The notes below the pieces were generated by a model. It worked only from the letters and a program-made list of their open reading frames with translations, was not told the origin of the DNA and made no database searches. Positions 16,126 through 25,236 of a stretch of 64,000 bases of DNA are shown piece after piece. How positions within the stretch are numbered: position 1 is the stretch's first letter; each line of letters opens with the position of its first letter. The translations under genes and the position numbers were made by a program. Source of the stretch: JBHIYN01 sp041984235 (GTDB lineage: Bacteria > Pseudomonadota > Gammaproteobacteria > Ga0077536); NCBI GenBank assembly GCA_041984235.1, contig JBHIYN010000002.1, positions 186,001 to 250,000 on the forward strand, read 5' to 3'.

Positions 16126-17283
16126 ATGCACGACGGCGACAACGAGACGGACCGCCGGGTCGCGGCCGCGCGGCGCTTCGGCGCCGAGGTCATCTCGCCC
16201 GCGGCCGAGCAGTGGCAGAGCGCCGGCGGCGCGCCGCGCAGCCTGTTCTCGACGGCAGCGGAATATGGCCTGTGCGGCCTGCGCGTGCCGCATGCCGCGG
16301 GCGGCAGCGGCCTCGACGTGTCCGGCTACGCGGCGGTGCTGGAGACGCTGGCCGCGCATTGCCTGGTCTCGACCTTCGCCCTGGTGGTACACAACAACCT
16401 CGCCGCGGCGATTGCCGATGGCGGCACGCCGACACAGCGTGACCGTTACCTGCCACCGATGCTGCGCGGCGAGTGCGTGGGCGCGTTCGCGCTGACCGAG
16501 CCCGGCGCCGGCAGCGACGCCACGGCGATCACCACGCGCGCCGAGCGGCACGCCGGCGGCTGGACCCTGCACGGCGCCAAGGCCTGGATCAGCAATGCCG
16601 CCAGCGCCGATTTGATCAACGTCTACGCGCAGACCGCGTCGGGCAGCGGCGCCCGCGGCATTGCCGCCTTCCTGGTGGCGGCAGATAGGCCGGGCGTTGC
16701 ACGCGTCGCGCCCTATGCCCTGCTCGGCGGCCACGCACTGGCCACTGGCGGCTTCGAGTTCGACGCCTGCGAGCTGGACGACGACGCCCTGTTCAGCGCG
16801 CCTGGCACCGCCTTCGCCGCCGCCATGCGCGCCATCGACGGCGCCCGCGTCGGCGTTGCCGCGATGTGCTGCGGCAGCCTGGCGCGCGCGCTGGCCGAGG
16901 CGCTGGCCTACGTCGGTGCGCGCCCCGCGTTCGGCGGCCGGGTCGGTGACTTCCAGGGCGTGCAGTGGATCTTGGCCGAGTGCGCCACCGACCTCGAGGC
17001 GGCGCGGGCCCTGACCGCCCGCGCCTGCGCCGCGCTCGACGCCGGCGACGCGGAGGCACCGCTCGCCTGCGCCCAGGCCAAGAAGTTCGCCACCCGCGCC
17101 GCCTTCGAGCGCATCGCCGCCTGCATGCAGGTGATGGGCGCGGCCGGGCTGTCGCGCGACTACCCGCTGGCGCGCCTGCTCGAAGGTGCCAAGATTGCGC
17201 AGTACCTGGACGGCGCCACCGAGATCCAGAACGTCGTGATCGCGCGACGTCTCAACGACATATACACAAGCTACGAGAGGTAA
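16126..17283 (+). CDS. Acyl-CoA dehydrogenase family protein
   Basis: A 385-residue flavoenzyme of the acyl-CoA dehydrogenase fold: helical N-domain, beta-domain with FALTEPGAGSDA (FAD/substrate signature) and WISNAASADL, and helical C-domain with GRVGDFQGVQW and a final GATEIQN helix. It should oxidise an acyl-CoA at C2-C3, passing electrons to ETF. At the position of the catalytic Glu of medium/short-chain enzymes (YEGT) this protein has Asp362 (YLDGAT); some family members use a Glu elsewhere, so activity is likely but the specificity is open. The start at 16126 has AGGAG about nine bases upstream. Followed 6 bases later by an outer-membrane DUF2490 gene. Confidence 0.85.
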   Translation: MHDGDNETDRRVAAARRFGAEVISPAAEQWQSAGGAPRSLFSTAAEYGLCGLRVPHAAGGSGLDVSGYAAVLETLAAHCLVSTFALVVHNNLAAAIADGGTPTQRDRYLPPMLRGECVGAFALTEPGAGSDATAITTRAERHAGGWTLHGAKAWISNAASADLINVYAQTASGSGARGIAAFLVAADRPGVARVAPYALLGGHALATGGFEFDACELDDDALFSAPGTAFAAAMRAIDGARVGVAAMCCGSLARALAEALAYVGARPAFGGRVGDFQGVQWILAECATDLEAARALTARACAALDAGDAEAPLACAQAKKFATRAAFERIAACMQVMGAAGLSRDYPLARLLEGAKIAQYLDGATEIQNVVIARRLNDIYTSYER

Positions 17284-17289
17284 ACCCTG

Positions 17290-17982
17290 ATGCACCGCCC
17301 GTTCCGAATCGCCCTGCTCGCCACCGTTGTGCTCGCCGCCGGCCACGCCTTCGCCGCCGAGGAGGACTTCCAGCTCTGGGCGACGACGCTCGCCAGTGGC
17401 GGCGGCATCGCCGGCATCCCCGAGCTGCACCTGTGGGCCGAAGGGCAGGCCCGCTACGGCGACGATGCCAGCCACCTCAACCAGGGTGTCGTGCGGGGCG
17501 CCGTCGGCTGGCAGGTGGCGCCGCGCGCGGTGCTGTGGGCCGGCTACGCGTGGTTTCCGACGCGCCCGCAGGGCCGGCCGAACTTCGACGAGCACCGGCC
17601 CTGGCAGCAGCTCACCTGGCGCACCGCCGCGCCGATCGCAGGCTTCGGCCTCTCCACCCGCACGCGTCTCGAGCAGCGCATTCTCGAGGGCGTCGACGAC
17701 ACCGGATGGCGCTTCCGCCACCTGTTCAAATTGACCCGGCCGCTGTCGGACAACGGGCGTGTCTATCTCTCCCTGTGGGACGAGGTGTTCATCAACCTCA
17801 ACGATACCGATGGCGGCGCCGAGTCCGGCTTCGACCAGAATCGCGCCTTCGCCGGGATCGGTGCACGCCTGTCACCGCTGCTGCGCAGCGAGATCGGCTA
17901 CATGAACCTCTACGCCAACCGCCACGGCCGTACCGACGCCAGCAACCACGTGCTCTCCATCACCCTGTTCGTCGACTTCTGA
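17290..17982 (+). CDS. Outer-membrane DUF2490 family protein
   Basis: A 230-residue exported protein: signal peptide at 1-22 (cleavage after AFA), then an all-beta sequence of alternating aromatic and polar residues (EDFQLWATTLA near 25-35; QVAPRAVLWAGYAW near 75-88; RTRLEQRILE) ending in LFVDF, a typical outer-membrane barrel C-terminus. This matches DUF2490 (YfaZ-like barrels of unknown role). It follows the acyl-CoA dehydrogenase by 6 bases, so it is probably co-transcribed, perhaps as an uptake route for a lipid-like substrate (inference). Its stop codon abuts a long hairpin that is a likely terminator. Confidence 0.78.
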   Translation: MHRPFRIALLATVVLAAGHAFAAEEDFQLWATTLASGGGIAGIPELHLWAEGQARYGDDASHLNQGVVRGAVGWQVAPRAVLWAGYAWFPTRPQGRPNFDEHRPWQQLTWRTAAPIAGFGLSTRTRLEQRILEGVDDTGWRFRHLFKLTRPLSDNGRVYLSLWDEVFINLNDTDGGAESGFDQNRAFAGIGARLSPLLRSEIGYMNLYANRHGRTDASNHVLSITLFVDF

Positions 17983-17984
17983 GA

Positions 17985-18058
17985 AAAGGGGACATGCCAC
18001 ATTTGCAAGTCACTGATTTTTAAAAATCAGTGACTTGCAAATGTGGCATGTCCCCTTT
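17985..18058. repeat. Perfect 74-base palindrome (37-base arms), member A of a GGGGACATGCCAC hairpin family
   Basis: Every base from 17985 to 18058 pairs with its mirror; the centre TTTTTAAAAA leaves no unpaired loop in DNA. Each end reads AAAGGGGACATGCCACATTT inward. It fills the whole space between the stop codons of two convergent genes (TGA at 17980-17982 and the complement TGA at 18062-18064). It probably acts as a two-way terminator and looks like an inserted mobile hairpin. The element at 41.1 kb carries the same GGGGACATGCCAC ends but a different interior. Confidence 0.85.
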
Positions 18059-18061
18059 ATC

Positions 18062-19267
18062 TCATGACGTGTAGCGTCGGATGATCTGCTTGCCGAGCGC
18101 CATCATGTGCACCTGGTCTGGGCCATCCGCCTGGCGGCACCAGCGCGCGTAGCTGAACGCCTCGGCCATGAAGTAGTCGCTGGTGAAACCGCCGGCGCCG
18201 TGGATCTGCATGCAGCGATCGATCACCGTCTGCGCCATCAGCGGCACCGTGATCTTGCTCGCGGCGATGAAATCGCGTGCGTCCTTGGGGCCGACCTCGT
18301 CCATGCGCTGCGCGGTCTTCAGGGTCAGCAGGCGCGCCTGCTCGATCTCCGAGAAGGACTTCGCGATGTCCTCGCGCACCGACTGGTGCTCGGCCAGGGT
18401 CTTGCCAAAGGTGGAGCGCGACACCGCGCGCGCGCAGGCCAGCTCCAGCGCGCGCTGCGCACAGCCGATGAGGCGCATGCAATGGTGGATGCGTCCCGGG
18501 CCCAGGCGCCCCTGGGCGATCTCGAAGCCGCGTCCCTCGCCCAGCAGGATGTTCTCCGCCGGCACGCGCACGTCCTCGAAATGCACCTCGGCGTGACCGA
18601 TGGGTGCGTCGTCGTAACCGAAGGTGGTCAGCGGCCGCACCAGCTTCACCCCGGGGGTCGACTTCGGGATCAGCACCTGGCTCTGGGTCAGGTGCAGGTT
18701 GGGGTTGTCCGGGTCCGACTTGCCCATGACGATGAGGATCCTGGTGCGCTCGTACATGGCGTTGGTGATGAACCACTTCTTGCCGTTGATGACGTACTCG
18801 TCACCGTCGCGCACGATCGAGGTCTGCACGTTGGTGGCGTCACTGGATGCGACGTCCGGCTCGGTCATGGCGTAGGACGACCGGATCTCGCCGGCGAGCA
18901 GCGGCTCCAGCCACTGCTTCTTCTGCGCCTCGCTGCCGTACTTCATGAACACTTCCATGTTGCCGGTATCCGGTGCGTTGCAGTTGAACACCTCCGGCGC
19001 CCACAGCACGCGGCCCATGATCTCGGCCAGCGGGGCGTAGTCGACGTTCTTCAGGCCGCCGTGATCGGCCGGCACGAACAGGTTCCACAGGCCGGCCTCG
19101 CGCGCCTTCTCCTTGAGCTCCTCCATCAGCGGCACGGTCGAGAAGCGATCCGGCAGGCTCGCGAGCTGCTCATGGTAGGCGTGCTCGTTGGGATAGATGT
19201 GCTCGTCCATGAAGGCGAGCAGGGCGTCGCGCAGGGCGTCGGGAGAAGCGGTGATGTTGGCGTACAT
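18062..19267 (-). CDS. Acyl-CoA dehydrogenase (ACAD10/11-like)
   Basis: A 401-residue protein with a full acyl-CoA dehydrogenase fold: YAMTEPDVASSDATN (FAD/substrate signature), KWFITNAMYERTRILIVMGKSD, GYDDAPIGHAEVHFEDVRVP, RSTFGKTLAEHQSV, QIHGAGGFTSDY and a C-terminal ADGPDQVH typical of the ACAD10/ACAD11 branch, which prefers longer or substituted acyl-CoAs. Start at the ATG 19265-19267; the frame extends upstream, but homologues begin near here. Cytoplasmic, feeding ETF. It is convergent with the DUF2490 gene and divergent from an exported methyltransferase gene. Confidence 0.9.
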   Translation of the reverse strand: MYANITASPDALRDALLAFMDEHIYPNEHAYHEQLASLPDRFSTVPLMEELKEKAREAGLWNLFVPADHGGLKNVDYAPLAEIMGRVLWAPEVFNCNAPDTGNMEVFMKYGSEAQKKQWLEPLLAGEIRSSYAMTEPDVASSDATNVQTSIVRDGDEYVINGKKWFITNAMYERTRILIVMGKSDPDNPNLHLTQSQVLIPKSTPGVKLVRPLTTFGYDDAPIGHAEVHFEDVRVPAENILLGEGRGFEIAQGRLGPGRIHHCMRLIGCAQRALELACARAVSRSTFGKTLAEHQSVREDIAKSFSEIEQARLLTLKTAQRMDEVGPKDARDFIAASKITVPLMAQTVIDRCMQIHGAGGFTSDYFMAEAFSYARWCRQADGPDQVHMMALGKQIIRRYTS

Positions 19268-19388
19268 GATGCGGTTTCCGGTTGGGAGCGACGGGATTCT
19301 ATCGCCTGCGCCGACCCGGATCAGGCGGCGCCGCCTGCGCACGCGCCGCGGGATCGGGGACAATGGCGTCCCGCACGCGGAGTTTGCG

Positions 19389-20084
19389 ATGACACCACCA
19401 CCAGCCTGGCCGGTCGCGCTGCTGCTCACCGCCCTGTGCGCCGGCGCGTTCGCGACCGAGCAGAGCGTGCGCCCGGGTGCGAACCGCTACTACCTCGATC
19501 CCGGCGTGAACGTCGCCGAATGGGTGACCCGCTTCGAGGGCGAGAGCCGCGAGGTGTATGCCCGGCGCCACGCCATCGTCGCCGCGCTGGGACTTTCAGC
19601 GGGCATGCGCGTGGCCGACGTCGGCGCCGGCACCGGGTTGTTCGTGCCACTGCTGGCCGCGGCGGTCGGTAAGCACGGACAGGTCTTCGCGATCGACATC
19701 GCACCAGCCTTCGTCGCCCACCTGACCGAGCGCGCGCGCGCGGCGGGGCTGTCGCAGGTCACGGTGCTCGAGGGCGAGGAGCGCTCGATTACCCTGCCGG
19801 CGGGCTCGGTCGACGTCGTGTTCATGTGCAACGTCTACCATCATGTCGAGTACCCGCGCGCACTGCTGGCCTCGGTGCGTGAGGCACTGGCGCCCGGCGG
19901 ACGACTGGCGGTGGTCGACTTCGAACGTATTCCGGGACAATCACGCCGCTGGATCCTCGGCCACGTGCGGGCGCCGCGCGAGACCGTGATCGCGGAGATC
20001 GAGCGTGCCGGCTTCGTCCGCATCGAGACGGCGTCAACGGCGGGGCTGCAGGAGAACTACCTGTTGCTGTTCGAGCGCGGCTGA
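19389..20084 (+). CDS. Exported class I SAM-dependent methyltransferase-like protein
   Basis: A 231-residue protein with a classic methyltransferase motif I, VADVGAGTGLFVP (about 73-85), motif II VFAID, motif IV VFMCNVYHHVEYP and post-motif LAPGGRLAVVDFER. It starts with a strong signal peptide or anchor (MTPPPAWPVALLLTALCAGAFA), which is unusual because SAM is cytoplasmic. It may be membrane-tethered facing the cytoplasm, or a repurposed periplasmic fold. The ATG at 19389 has no strong ribosome site, and an internal start would remove the signal. It is followed 7 bases later by an amino-acid permease gene. Confidence 0.75.
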   Translation: MTPPPAWPVALLLTALCAGAFATEQSVRPGANRYYLDPGVNVAEWVTRFEGESREVYARRHAIVAALGLSAGMRVADVGAGTGLFVPLLAAAVGKHGQVFAIDIAPAFVAHLTERARAAGLSQVTVLEGEERSITLPAGSVDVVFMCNVYHHVEYPRALLASVREALAPGGRLAVVDFERIPGQSRRWILGHVRAPRETVIAEIERAGFVRIETASTAGLQENYLLLFERG

Positions 20085-20091
20085 GGCGGGC

Positions 20092-21372
20092 ATGCGCGCC
20101 GCACCGTTCGGCCTCGTCACCCTGGTCGGCCTGGTCGTCGCCAACATGGTGGGCGCCGGGGTGTTCACCACGTCGGGCTTCGCGCTGGCCGATCTCGGCA
20201 CCCCGCAGCGCGTGATGGCGGCGTGGCTGGTGGGGGGCGCCATCGCGCTGTGCGGCGCGTTGTCCTATGGCGCCCTCGCGCGCCGCATGTGCGAGTCGGG
20301 CGGCGAGTACCTGTTCCTGTCGCGTGCCCTGCATCCGGCGGCCGGCTTCGTCGCCGGCTGGGTCTCGCTGCTGGCCGGTTTCACCGGCGCCATTGCCTTT
20401 GCCGCGGTTGCGTTCGAGGCCTACCTGCGCACGCCGGCACTCACGGCGTGGATGCCGCAAGGCAGTATCGCGATCGCCACGGTAGTGCTTGCCGCCGGCG
20501 CTCACGGCCTGGCGCTGCGGCTCGGTGGTGCTGCCCAGAACGCCCTGGTGGCGCTCAAGCTGGCGCTGATAATCGGCTTCATCGCGGCCGCCCTGGTGCA
20601 CGCGCCGCCGGCGGGCTGGGCGGTGTTCTACGCCACGGACACGGGTCCGCCGTTCGAGTGGCGGGTGTTCGCGCAGAGCGTGCTGTGGATCTCGCTCAGC
20701 TACTCGGGTTTCAACGCCGCGGTCTACGTCGCCGGCGAGGCGCGCGACCCGCGACGCAACGTCCCGCGCGCCCTGGTCATCGGCACGTTGGCGGTGAGCG
20801 TACTCTACCTCGCGCTGAACGCGGTCTTCGTCTGCGCGCCGCCGCCTGCCGTCGTGGCCGGCCACGAGGATGTCGCCGCGCGCGCCGCCGCCGCGCTCGG
20901 CGGCAGCGGCTTCGCCCTCGCCGTGCGCGGGGTCATCGCACTGGCGCTGGTGACCTCGGTGTCGTCGATGATGATGGCCGGACCGCGCGTCTACGCGCGC
21001 ATGGCCGAGGACGGCGTGCTGCCGCGCGTGTTCCGCCTGCACCAGGGCACGCCGGGTGCCGCGATCGCGCTGCAGGCGCTGCTCGCGATCGCGGTCATCC
21101 TGGTTGCCGAGCTCGAGAACCTGCTCTCCTACCTGGGCTTCACGCTGTCGCTGTCGGCAGCGCTGACCGTCGCCAGCCTGTTCGTGCTGCGGCGACGCGA
21201 GGGCGCGGCCGCCGTGCCCGTAACGGGCTATCCGTGGGTGCCGGCGGTGTTCGTCGCCGCGACGCTGGGCTTCGCCCTGCTCGCCGCGCTGCGCCGGCCG
21301 CTGGAGCCGCTCGCCGGCCTCGCCGTGATCGCGCTGGGCATCGTCGCGTGGCGCCTGGCGGCGCGGCGCTGA
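20092..21372 (+). CDS. APC family amino acid/polyamine permease
   Basis: A 426-residue inner-membrane protein with about 12 hydrophobic helices. The first carries GAGVFTTSG (about residues 20-28), the unwound substrate-binding helix (G-x-G) of the amino acid-polyamine-organocation superfamily. Helix 6 has SYSGFNAAVYVAGE, and PGAAIALQALLA-type segments follow. It should import an amino acid or amine by proton coupling; the substrate is unknown. GAGGCGGG precedes the ATG at 20092, 7 bases after the upstream methyltransferase stop, so the two form an operon. Confidence 0.88.
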   Translation: MRAAPFGLVTLVGLVVANMVGAGVFTTSGFALADLGTPQRVMAAWLVGGAIALCGALSYGALARRMCESGGEYLFLSRALHPAAGFVAGWVSLLAGFTGAIAFAAVAFEAYLRTPALTAWMPQGSIAIATVVLAAGAHGLALRLGGAAQNALVALKLALIIGFIAAALVHAPPAGWAVFYATDTGPPFEWRVFAQSVLWISLSYSGFNAAVYVAGEARDPRRNVPRALVIGTLAVSVLYLALNAVFVCAPPPAVVAGHEDVAARAAAALGGSGFALAVRGVIALALVTSVSSMMMAGPRVYARMAEDGVLPRVFRLHQGTPGAAIALQALLAIAVILVAELENLLSYLGFTLSLSAALTVASLFVLRRREGAAAVPVTGYPWVPAVFVAATLGFALLAALRRPLEPLAGLAVIALGIVAWRLAARR

Positions 21373-21378
21373 GGCGGC

Positions 21379-23025
21379 TCAGGCCGGGGGCGGCGCGCCG
21401 CCTGACGCCTCGCTGGCGGCGCGCTCGCGCAGCTCGACCTTGCGGATCTTGCCCGAGGCGGTCATCGGAAACGCGTCGACGAAGAACACGCGGCGCGGGA
21501 TCTTGAAGCTCGCGACCTTGCCCTGGCAAAAGGCGATCACCGCCTGCTCGTCGAGCGCGGCAGCGGCCTTGCGCTGCACGAAAGCCACCGCGACCTCGGC
21601 CAGGCGCTCGTCCGGGCAGCCGACCACGGCGACCTGCTGCACCCCTTCGAGACCGAGCAGCAGCGCCTCCACTTCCATCGGGTCGACGTTCTCGCCGCCG
21701 ACCTTGAGCATGTCCTTGTAGCGGCCGAGGAAGCGGATGTAGCCATCGCCTCGCCGCACCCCGGTGTCGCCGCTATGGAACCAGCCGTCGGCGTCGTAAC
21801 AGGCCGCGGTCTCCTGCGGCTTCTCGTAGTAGCCGAGCATCAGCCCGTAGCCCTTGACGGTGATTTCGCCGGGCACGCCGACCGGCTGCTCAGCGCCGCT
21901 CTCGGGGTCGACGATGCGGAACGCGTAGCCTGGCGCCGGGTAGCCCGAGGTCTCGGCACGCTGCTCCAGGCTGTCGCTGAGCGCGCCGACCAGCGTGCCC
22001 GCGCCCATCTCGCTCATGCCGTAGCCGGTGATGGTGATCAGCGGCGACAGTACCCTGGCCGCACGGCGGCAGATCGGCGCCGAGGACTGCATGCCGCACG
22101 CGAACAGGCCGCAGCGCAGGCTCGACAGGTCTGCGCCGACACGCTCCTGGGCATCGCTGAGGTCCTTCAGGTGAGTTTCGAAACCGTGCATCACGGTCAC
22201 GCCCTCGTTCTCGACCAGGCGCAGGCAGGCTTCCGGATCGAAGGTCTCGGTCAGGATCTGGCGCGCGCCGGTCAGCATCGACATCAGGGCGCCCTCGGAG
22301 TAGCCGAAGAGGTGGAACAGCGGCAGATAATTGAGAATGGTGTCGCTCTCGGTCACGGCAATGCGGAAGGCGCGCTCCTCGATCAGGCGCAGCATCACGT
22401 GATTGTGCATCACGCCCTTGGGGAAGCCGGTAGTCCCCGAGGTGTACATGATGAACACCGGGTGATCCGGATCGACCGCCTCCACGCGCGCCGGCAGCAC
22501 CTCCGGCGCGAGCGCGTGGCCGGCGTCCAGCATCTGGTCGAAGTTGATGCAGCCGGGATGCTCGTCCTCGCTCAGGATGATGACGCCGTGCAGCCGCGGG
22601 AAAGCGTCGTCGCGCACACGCGTTCCGGCATCCGGCAGCTGCACCACTTCGCGCACCATGGCGAGGAAGTCGACCGGCCCGGAGACGTCGTGGGTGATCA
22701 GGAAGCGCGCATCCGACTGCTTCAGCAGGTAGGCGAGATCGTGGGTGCGAAAGCGGGTGTTGACCGGCACCTGCACTGCGCCGATCCGCGCCAGTGCGAA
22801 CATCGTGAAGATCCACTCGGGGCGGTTCATCAGCCACAGCGCGACATGGTCGCCGGGCATCACGCCCAGCTCAATCAGACCGCGCGCCACTTCGTCGACC
22901 CGTTCGCGGACTTCGTCGAAGGTATAACGCTCGCCGTCGAACACCAGCGCCTCGCGCGTGCCGAACCGCGCTGCCGCACGGTCGACCAGGGCGCCGAACG
23001 TCGTCTTCGGATACCACTCCGCCAT
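21379..23025 (-). CDS. Fatty acid-CoA ligase-like AMP-binding enzyme
   Basis: A 548-residue ANL-superfamily ligase: ATP-binding YTSGTTGFPKG (194-204), the adenylation motif TITGYGMSEMGAG, a YKDMLKVGGENVDPMEVE hinge, and the C-terminal catalytic Lys526 in SGKIRK. This set is typical of medium/long-chain fatty acyl-CoA synthetases (FadD family), which make acyl-CoA plus AMP and pyrophosphate for beta-oxidation; the nearby acyl-CoA dehydrogenases fit this. Convergent with the permease gene (6 bases apart) and divergent from an MFS gene across 184 bases. Confidence 0.9.
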   Translation of the reverse strand: MAEWYPKTTFGALVDRAAARFGTREALVFDGERYTFDEVRERVDEVARGLIELGVMPGDHVALWLMNRPEWIFTMFALARIGAVQVPVNTRFRTHDLAYLLKQSDARFLITHDVSGPVDFLAMVREVVQLPDAGTRVRDDAFPRLHGVIILSEDEHPGCINFDQMLDAGHALAPEVLPARVEAVDPDHPVFIMYTSGTTGFPKGVMHNHVMLRLIEERAFRIAVTESDTILNYLPLFHLFGYSEGALMSMLTGARQILTETFDPEACLRLVENEGVTVMHGFETHLKDLSDAQERVGADLSSLRCGLFACGMQSSAPICRRAARVLSPLITITGYGMSEMGAGTLVGALSDSLEQRAETSGYPAPGYAFRIVDPESGAEQPVGVPGEITVKGYGLMLGYYEKPQETAACYDADGWFHSGDTGVRRGDGYIRFLGRYKDMLKVGGENVDPMEVEALLLGLEGVQQVAVVGCPDERLAEVAVAFVQRKAAAALDEQAVIAFCQGKVASFKIPRRVFFVDAFPMTASGKIRKVELRERAASEASGGAPPPA

Positions 23026-23209
23026 ATCGTCACGCTCCCCTGTCGTGTTCGCGCCCAGATTATCACCGCGCCGGCCTTAGCGGCGCCGGCCGTCAGCATG
23101 TAAGGTGCAGGCGCGCGCCGCAATCGCGGAACGCTACCAACACAGCCGGGAGCAGGGTGCTGAACGAAGCCGGGGGCAGGAGCGCCGCACGACCCGTGAG
23201 CGTGCGGCC

Positions 23210-24508
23210 ATGAGCAGCGTGCACGCAAGCCGCACGCGCGGACACTGGCTGGCGCTGGTCGCGCTGATCCTCGCCGGCGAAATGATCTTCGGCCTGCCGT
23301 TCCACCTGCCGCGCTATTTCCGGCCCTCCATGCTGGAAGCCTTCGGCCTCAGCAATGCGGACCTCGGCGACATCTTCGCGGTCTACGGCGTGACCGCGAT
23401 GCTGGCCTACTTTCCCGGTGGTGCCCTCGCCGATCGCTTCGCGGCACGCGGGCTGATGGTGACCTCGCTGCTGCTGACCGCCACCGGCGGCCTGTACCTC
23501 GCGACCCTGCCCGGGCCGCGCGGCCTGGCCGTGCTGTATGGCTACTGGGGGGTGACCACCATCCTGCTGTTCTGGTCAGCACTCATCCGGGCTACCCGCC
23601 AGTGGGGCGGCAGCGCAGCCCAGGGCCGGGCCTTCGGCCTGCTCGACGGCGGTCGCGGCCTGGCCGCGGCCGCCGTCGCGGCATGCGCCGTGGCGGCCTT
23701 CGGCGCGCTCATGCCCGCTGCCGGCGACGCCGTCGGCGCCGTCGGCGCCGAGGCGCGCCGCGAGGCGATGCGCGCCGTGGTGCTCGGCTACAGTGCCGTG
23801 ACACTGCTCGCCGCGGCGCTGGTATGGCGCGCCCTGGACACGCCCGCCGCGGCTGACGCCGCACGCCGCGGCTTCGAGCTCGCGCATCTCCTCGCCGTTA
23901 CGCGTCGCCCCGCGGTGTGGCTGCAGGCCGCGATCGTGGTCTGCGCCTACTGCGGCTACAAGGGTCTCGACAACTACGCGCTGTATGTCTACGACGTGCT
24001 CGGCTACGGCGAGACCCGCGCCAGCGCGTTCACCGCCGGTGCCGCCTGGCTGCGCCCGGTTGCCGCCATCGCCGCCGGTCTCGTCGCCGATCGCGCCGGC
24101 GCCGGCCGCAGCATCGTGTGGCTGTTCGCCGCACTCACGGTCGTCTACGCGAGCCTCGCCCTCAGTGCGCCGGACGGCACCGGCGCTGCGTTCGTGCTCG
24201 GCAACCTGCTTGCCAGCTTCGCCGCGGTGTTCGCACTGCGCGGCATTTACTTCGCCCTGCTCGAAGAGGTGCGGGTGCCCGTCCACGCCACCGGCACCGC
24301 GGTCGGCCTGGTCTCGGTGATCGGCTACACGCCCGACATCTTCTTCGCGCCCGTCGCCGGCCGCCTGCTCGACGCGACCCCGGGCCTGGGCGGCCACCAG
24401 CACTACTTCTGGCTGCTGACGGGGATTGCGGTAATCGGTACCCTGACCGCGGCGGCGCTGGTGCGCCTCGGCCGCCGCGTCGTCCCCAACATGGAGCCCG
24501 CCGCATGA
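23210..24508 (+). CDS. MFS transporter
   Basis: A 432-residue integral membrane protein with about 12 helices in two halves. The loop after helix 2 reads GGALADRFAARG (about 79-90), the major facilitator D-R-x-x-R signature, with a related AGLVADRAGAGRS in the second half. The substrate cannot be predicted. I start at the ATG 23210; the frame is open for 35 codons upstream, but that part is Arg/Gly-rich and lacks helices. The stop overlaps the next start (ATGA at 24505), starting a plus-strand operon of MFS, SDR, secreted protein and LLM oxidoreductase. Confidence 0.85.
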   Translation: MSSVHASRTRGHWLALVALILAGEMIFGLPFHLPRYFRPSMLEAFGLSNADLGDIFAVYGVTAMLAYFPGGALADRFAARGLMVTSLLLTATGGLYLATLPGPRGLAVLYGYWGVTTILLFWSALIRATRQWGGSAAQGRAFGLLDGGRGLAAAAVAACAVAAFGALMPAAGDAVGAVGAEARREAMRAVVLGYSAVTLLAAALVWRALDTPAAADAARRGFELAHLLAVTRRPAVWLQAAIVVCAYCGYKGLDNYALYVYDVLGYGETRASAFTAGAAWLRPVAAIAAGLVADRAGAGRSIVWLFAALTVVYASLALSAPDGTGAAFVLGNLLASFAAVFALRGIYFALLEEVRVPVHATGTAVGLVSVIGYTPDIFFAPVAGRLLDATPGLGGHQHYFWLLTGIAVIGTLTAAALVRLGRRVVPNMEPAA

Positions 24509-25236
24509 CCCGCCCCGTTTGTGCCATCGTCGGTGCCGGCGACGGCCTCGGCCGCGCCCTCGCCGCACGCTTCGCCCGCGAAGGGCACACGCTGGCCCTG
24601 CTCTCGCGCACGGCCAGCGGCAGCGCCGCCGCCCTGCGCGCCGCCGAGGAGGCCGACGCGGACGCCGGCCACGCCTTCTTTGCCGCCGACGCGACCCGCG
24701 CGCAAGAACTCGAGGCCGCCCTGGCACAGGCGGCCGCCGCCCTCGGCGACATCGACGTGCTCATCTACAACGCGCGCGGCGGCTACACCCTGCGCGCGCC
24801 GCTGGAAATGACCGCGGCGGAGCTCGAAGACATCTTCCGGCTCGAGGTCGTCGGCGCCCACGCCGCGGCGCGCGCGGTGATGCCCGCCATGATCGCACGC
24901 GGCAGCGGCTCGGTGATTTACTCCAGCGCCACCGCCGCGCTGCGCGGCTCGCCGACCAACCCGCTGTACGCGATTGGCAAGTTCGGCCTGCGCGCGCTGG
25001 CGCAGAGCCTGGCCAAGGCCCACGCGCGGGACGGCGTGCACGTAGTGCACGTGCGCCTCGACTGCACCCTCGACGTACCCCTGGTGCGTGACTGGCTGGG
25101 CGACGATTTCCGCGTCGAGGATACCGCCAACTGCGACGACGTGGCCGACACCTACTGGTGGGTGCACCGCCAGCCGCGCTCGGCGTGGAGCAACGAAGTC
25201 GAGCTGCGTCCCTACACCGAGAACTGGACCTTCTGA
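24505..25236 (+). CDS. Short-chain dehydrogenase/reductase
   Basis: A 243-residue Rossmann-fold oxidoreductase: nucleotide-binding VGAGDGLGRALA (9-20; GAGDGLG in place of TGxxxGIG), the YNARGG strand (88-93, where classical SDRs have NNAG), Ser140/141 and the catalytic pair Tyr155-x3-Lys159 (YAIGK). It should use NAD(P)H on a small carbonyl or alcohol. It overlaps the MFS gene by four bases and the next gene by one, so expression is tightly coupled. NYAG-type SDRs of this kind are often found with catabolic clusters; the substrate is unknown. Confidence 0.88.
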   Translation: MTRPVCAIVGAGDGLGRALAARFAREGHTLALLSRTASGSAAALRAAEEADADAGHAFFAADATRAQELEAALAQAAAALGDIDVLIYNARGGYTLRAPLEMTAAELEDIFRLEVVGAHAAARAVMPAMIARGSGSVIYSSATAALRGSPTNPLYAIGKFGLRALAQSLAKAHARDGVHVVHVRLDCTLDVPLVRDWLGDDFRVEDTANCDDVADTYWWVHRQPRSAWSNEVELRPYTENWTF

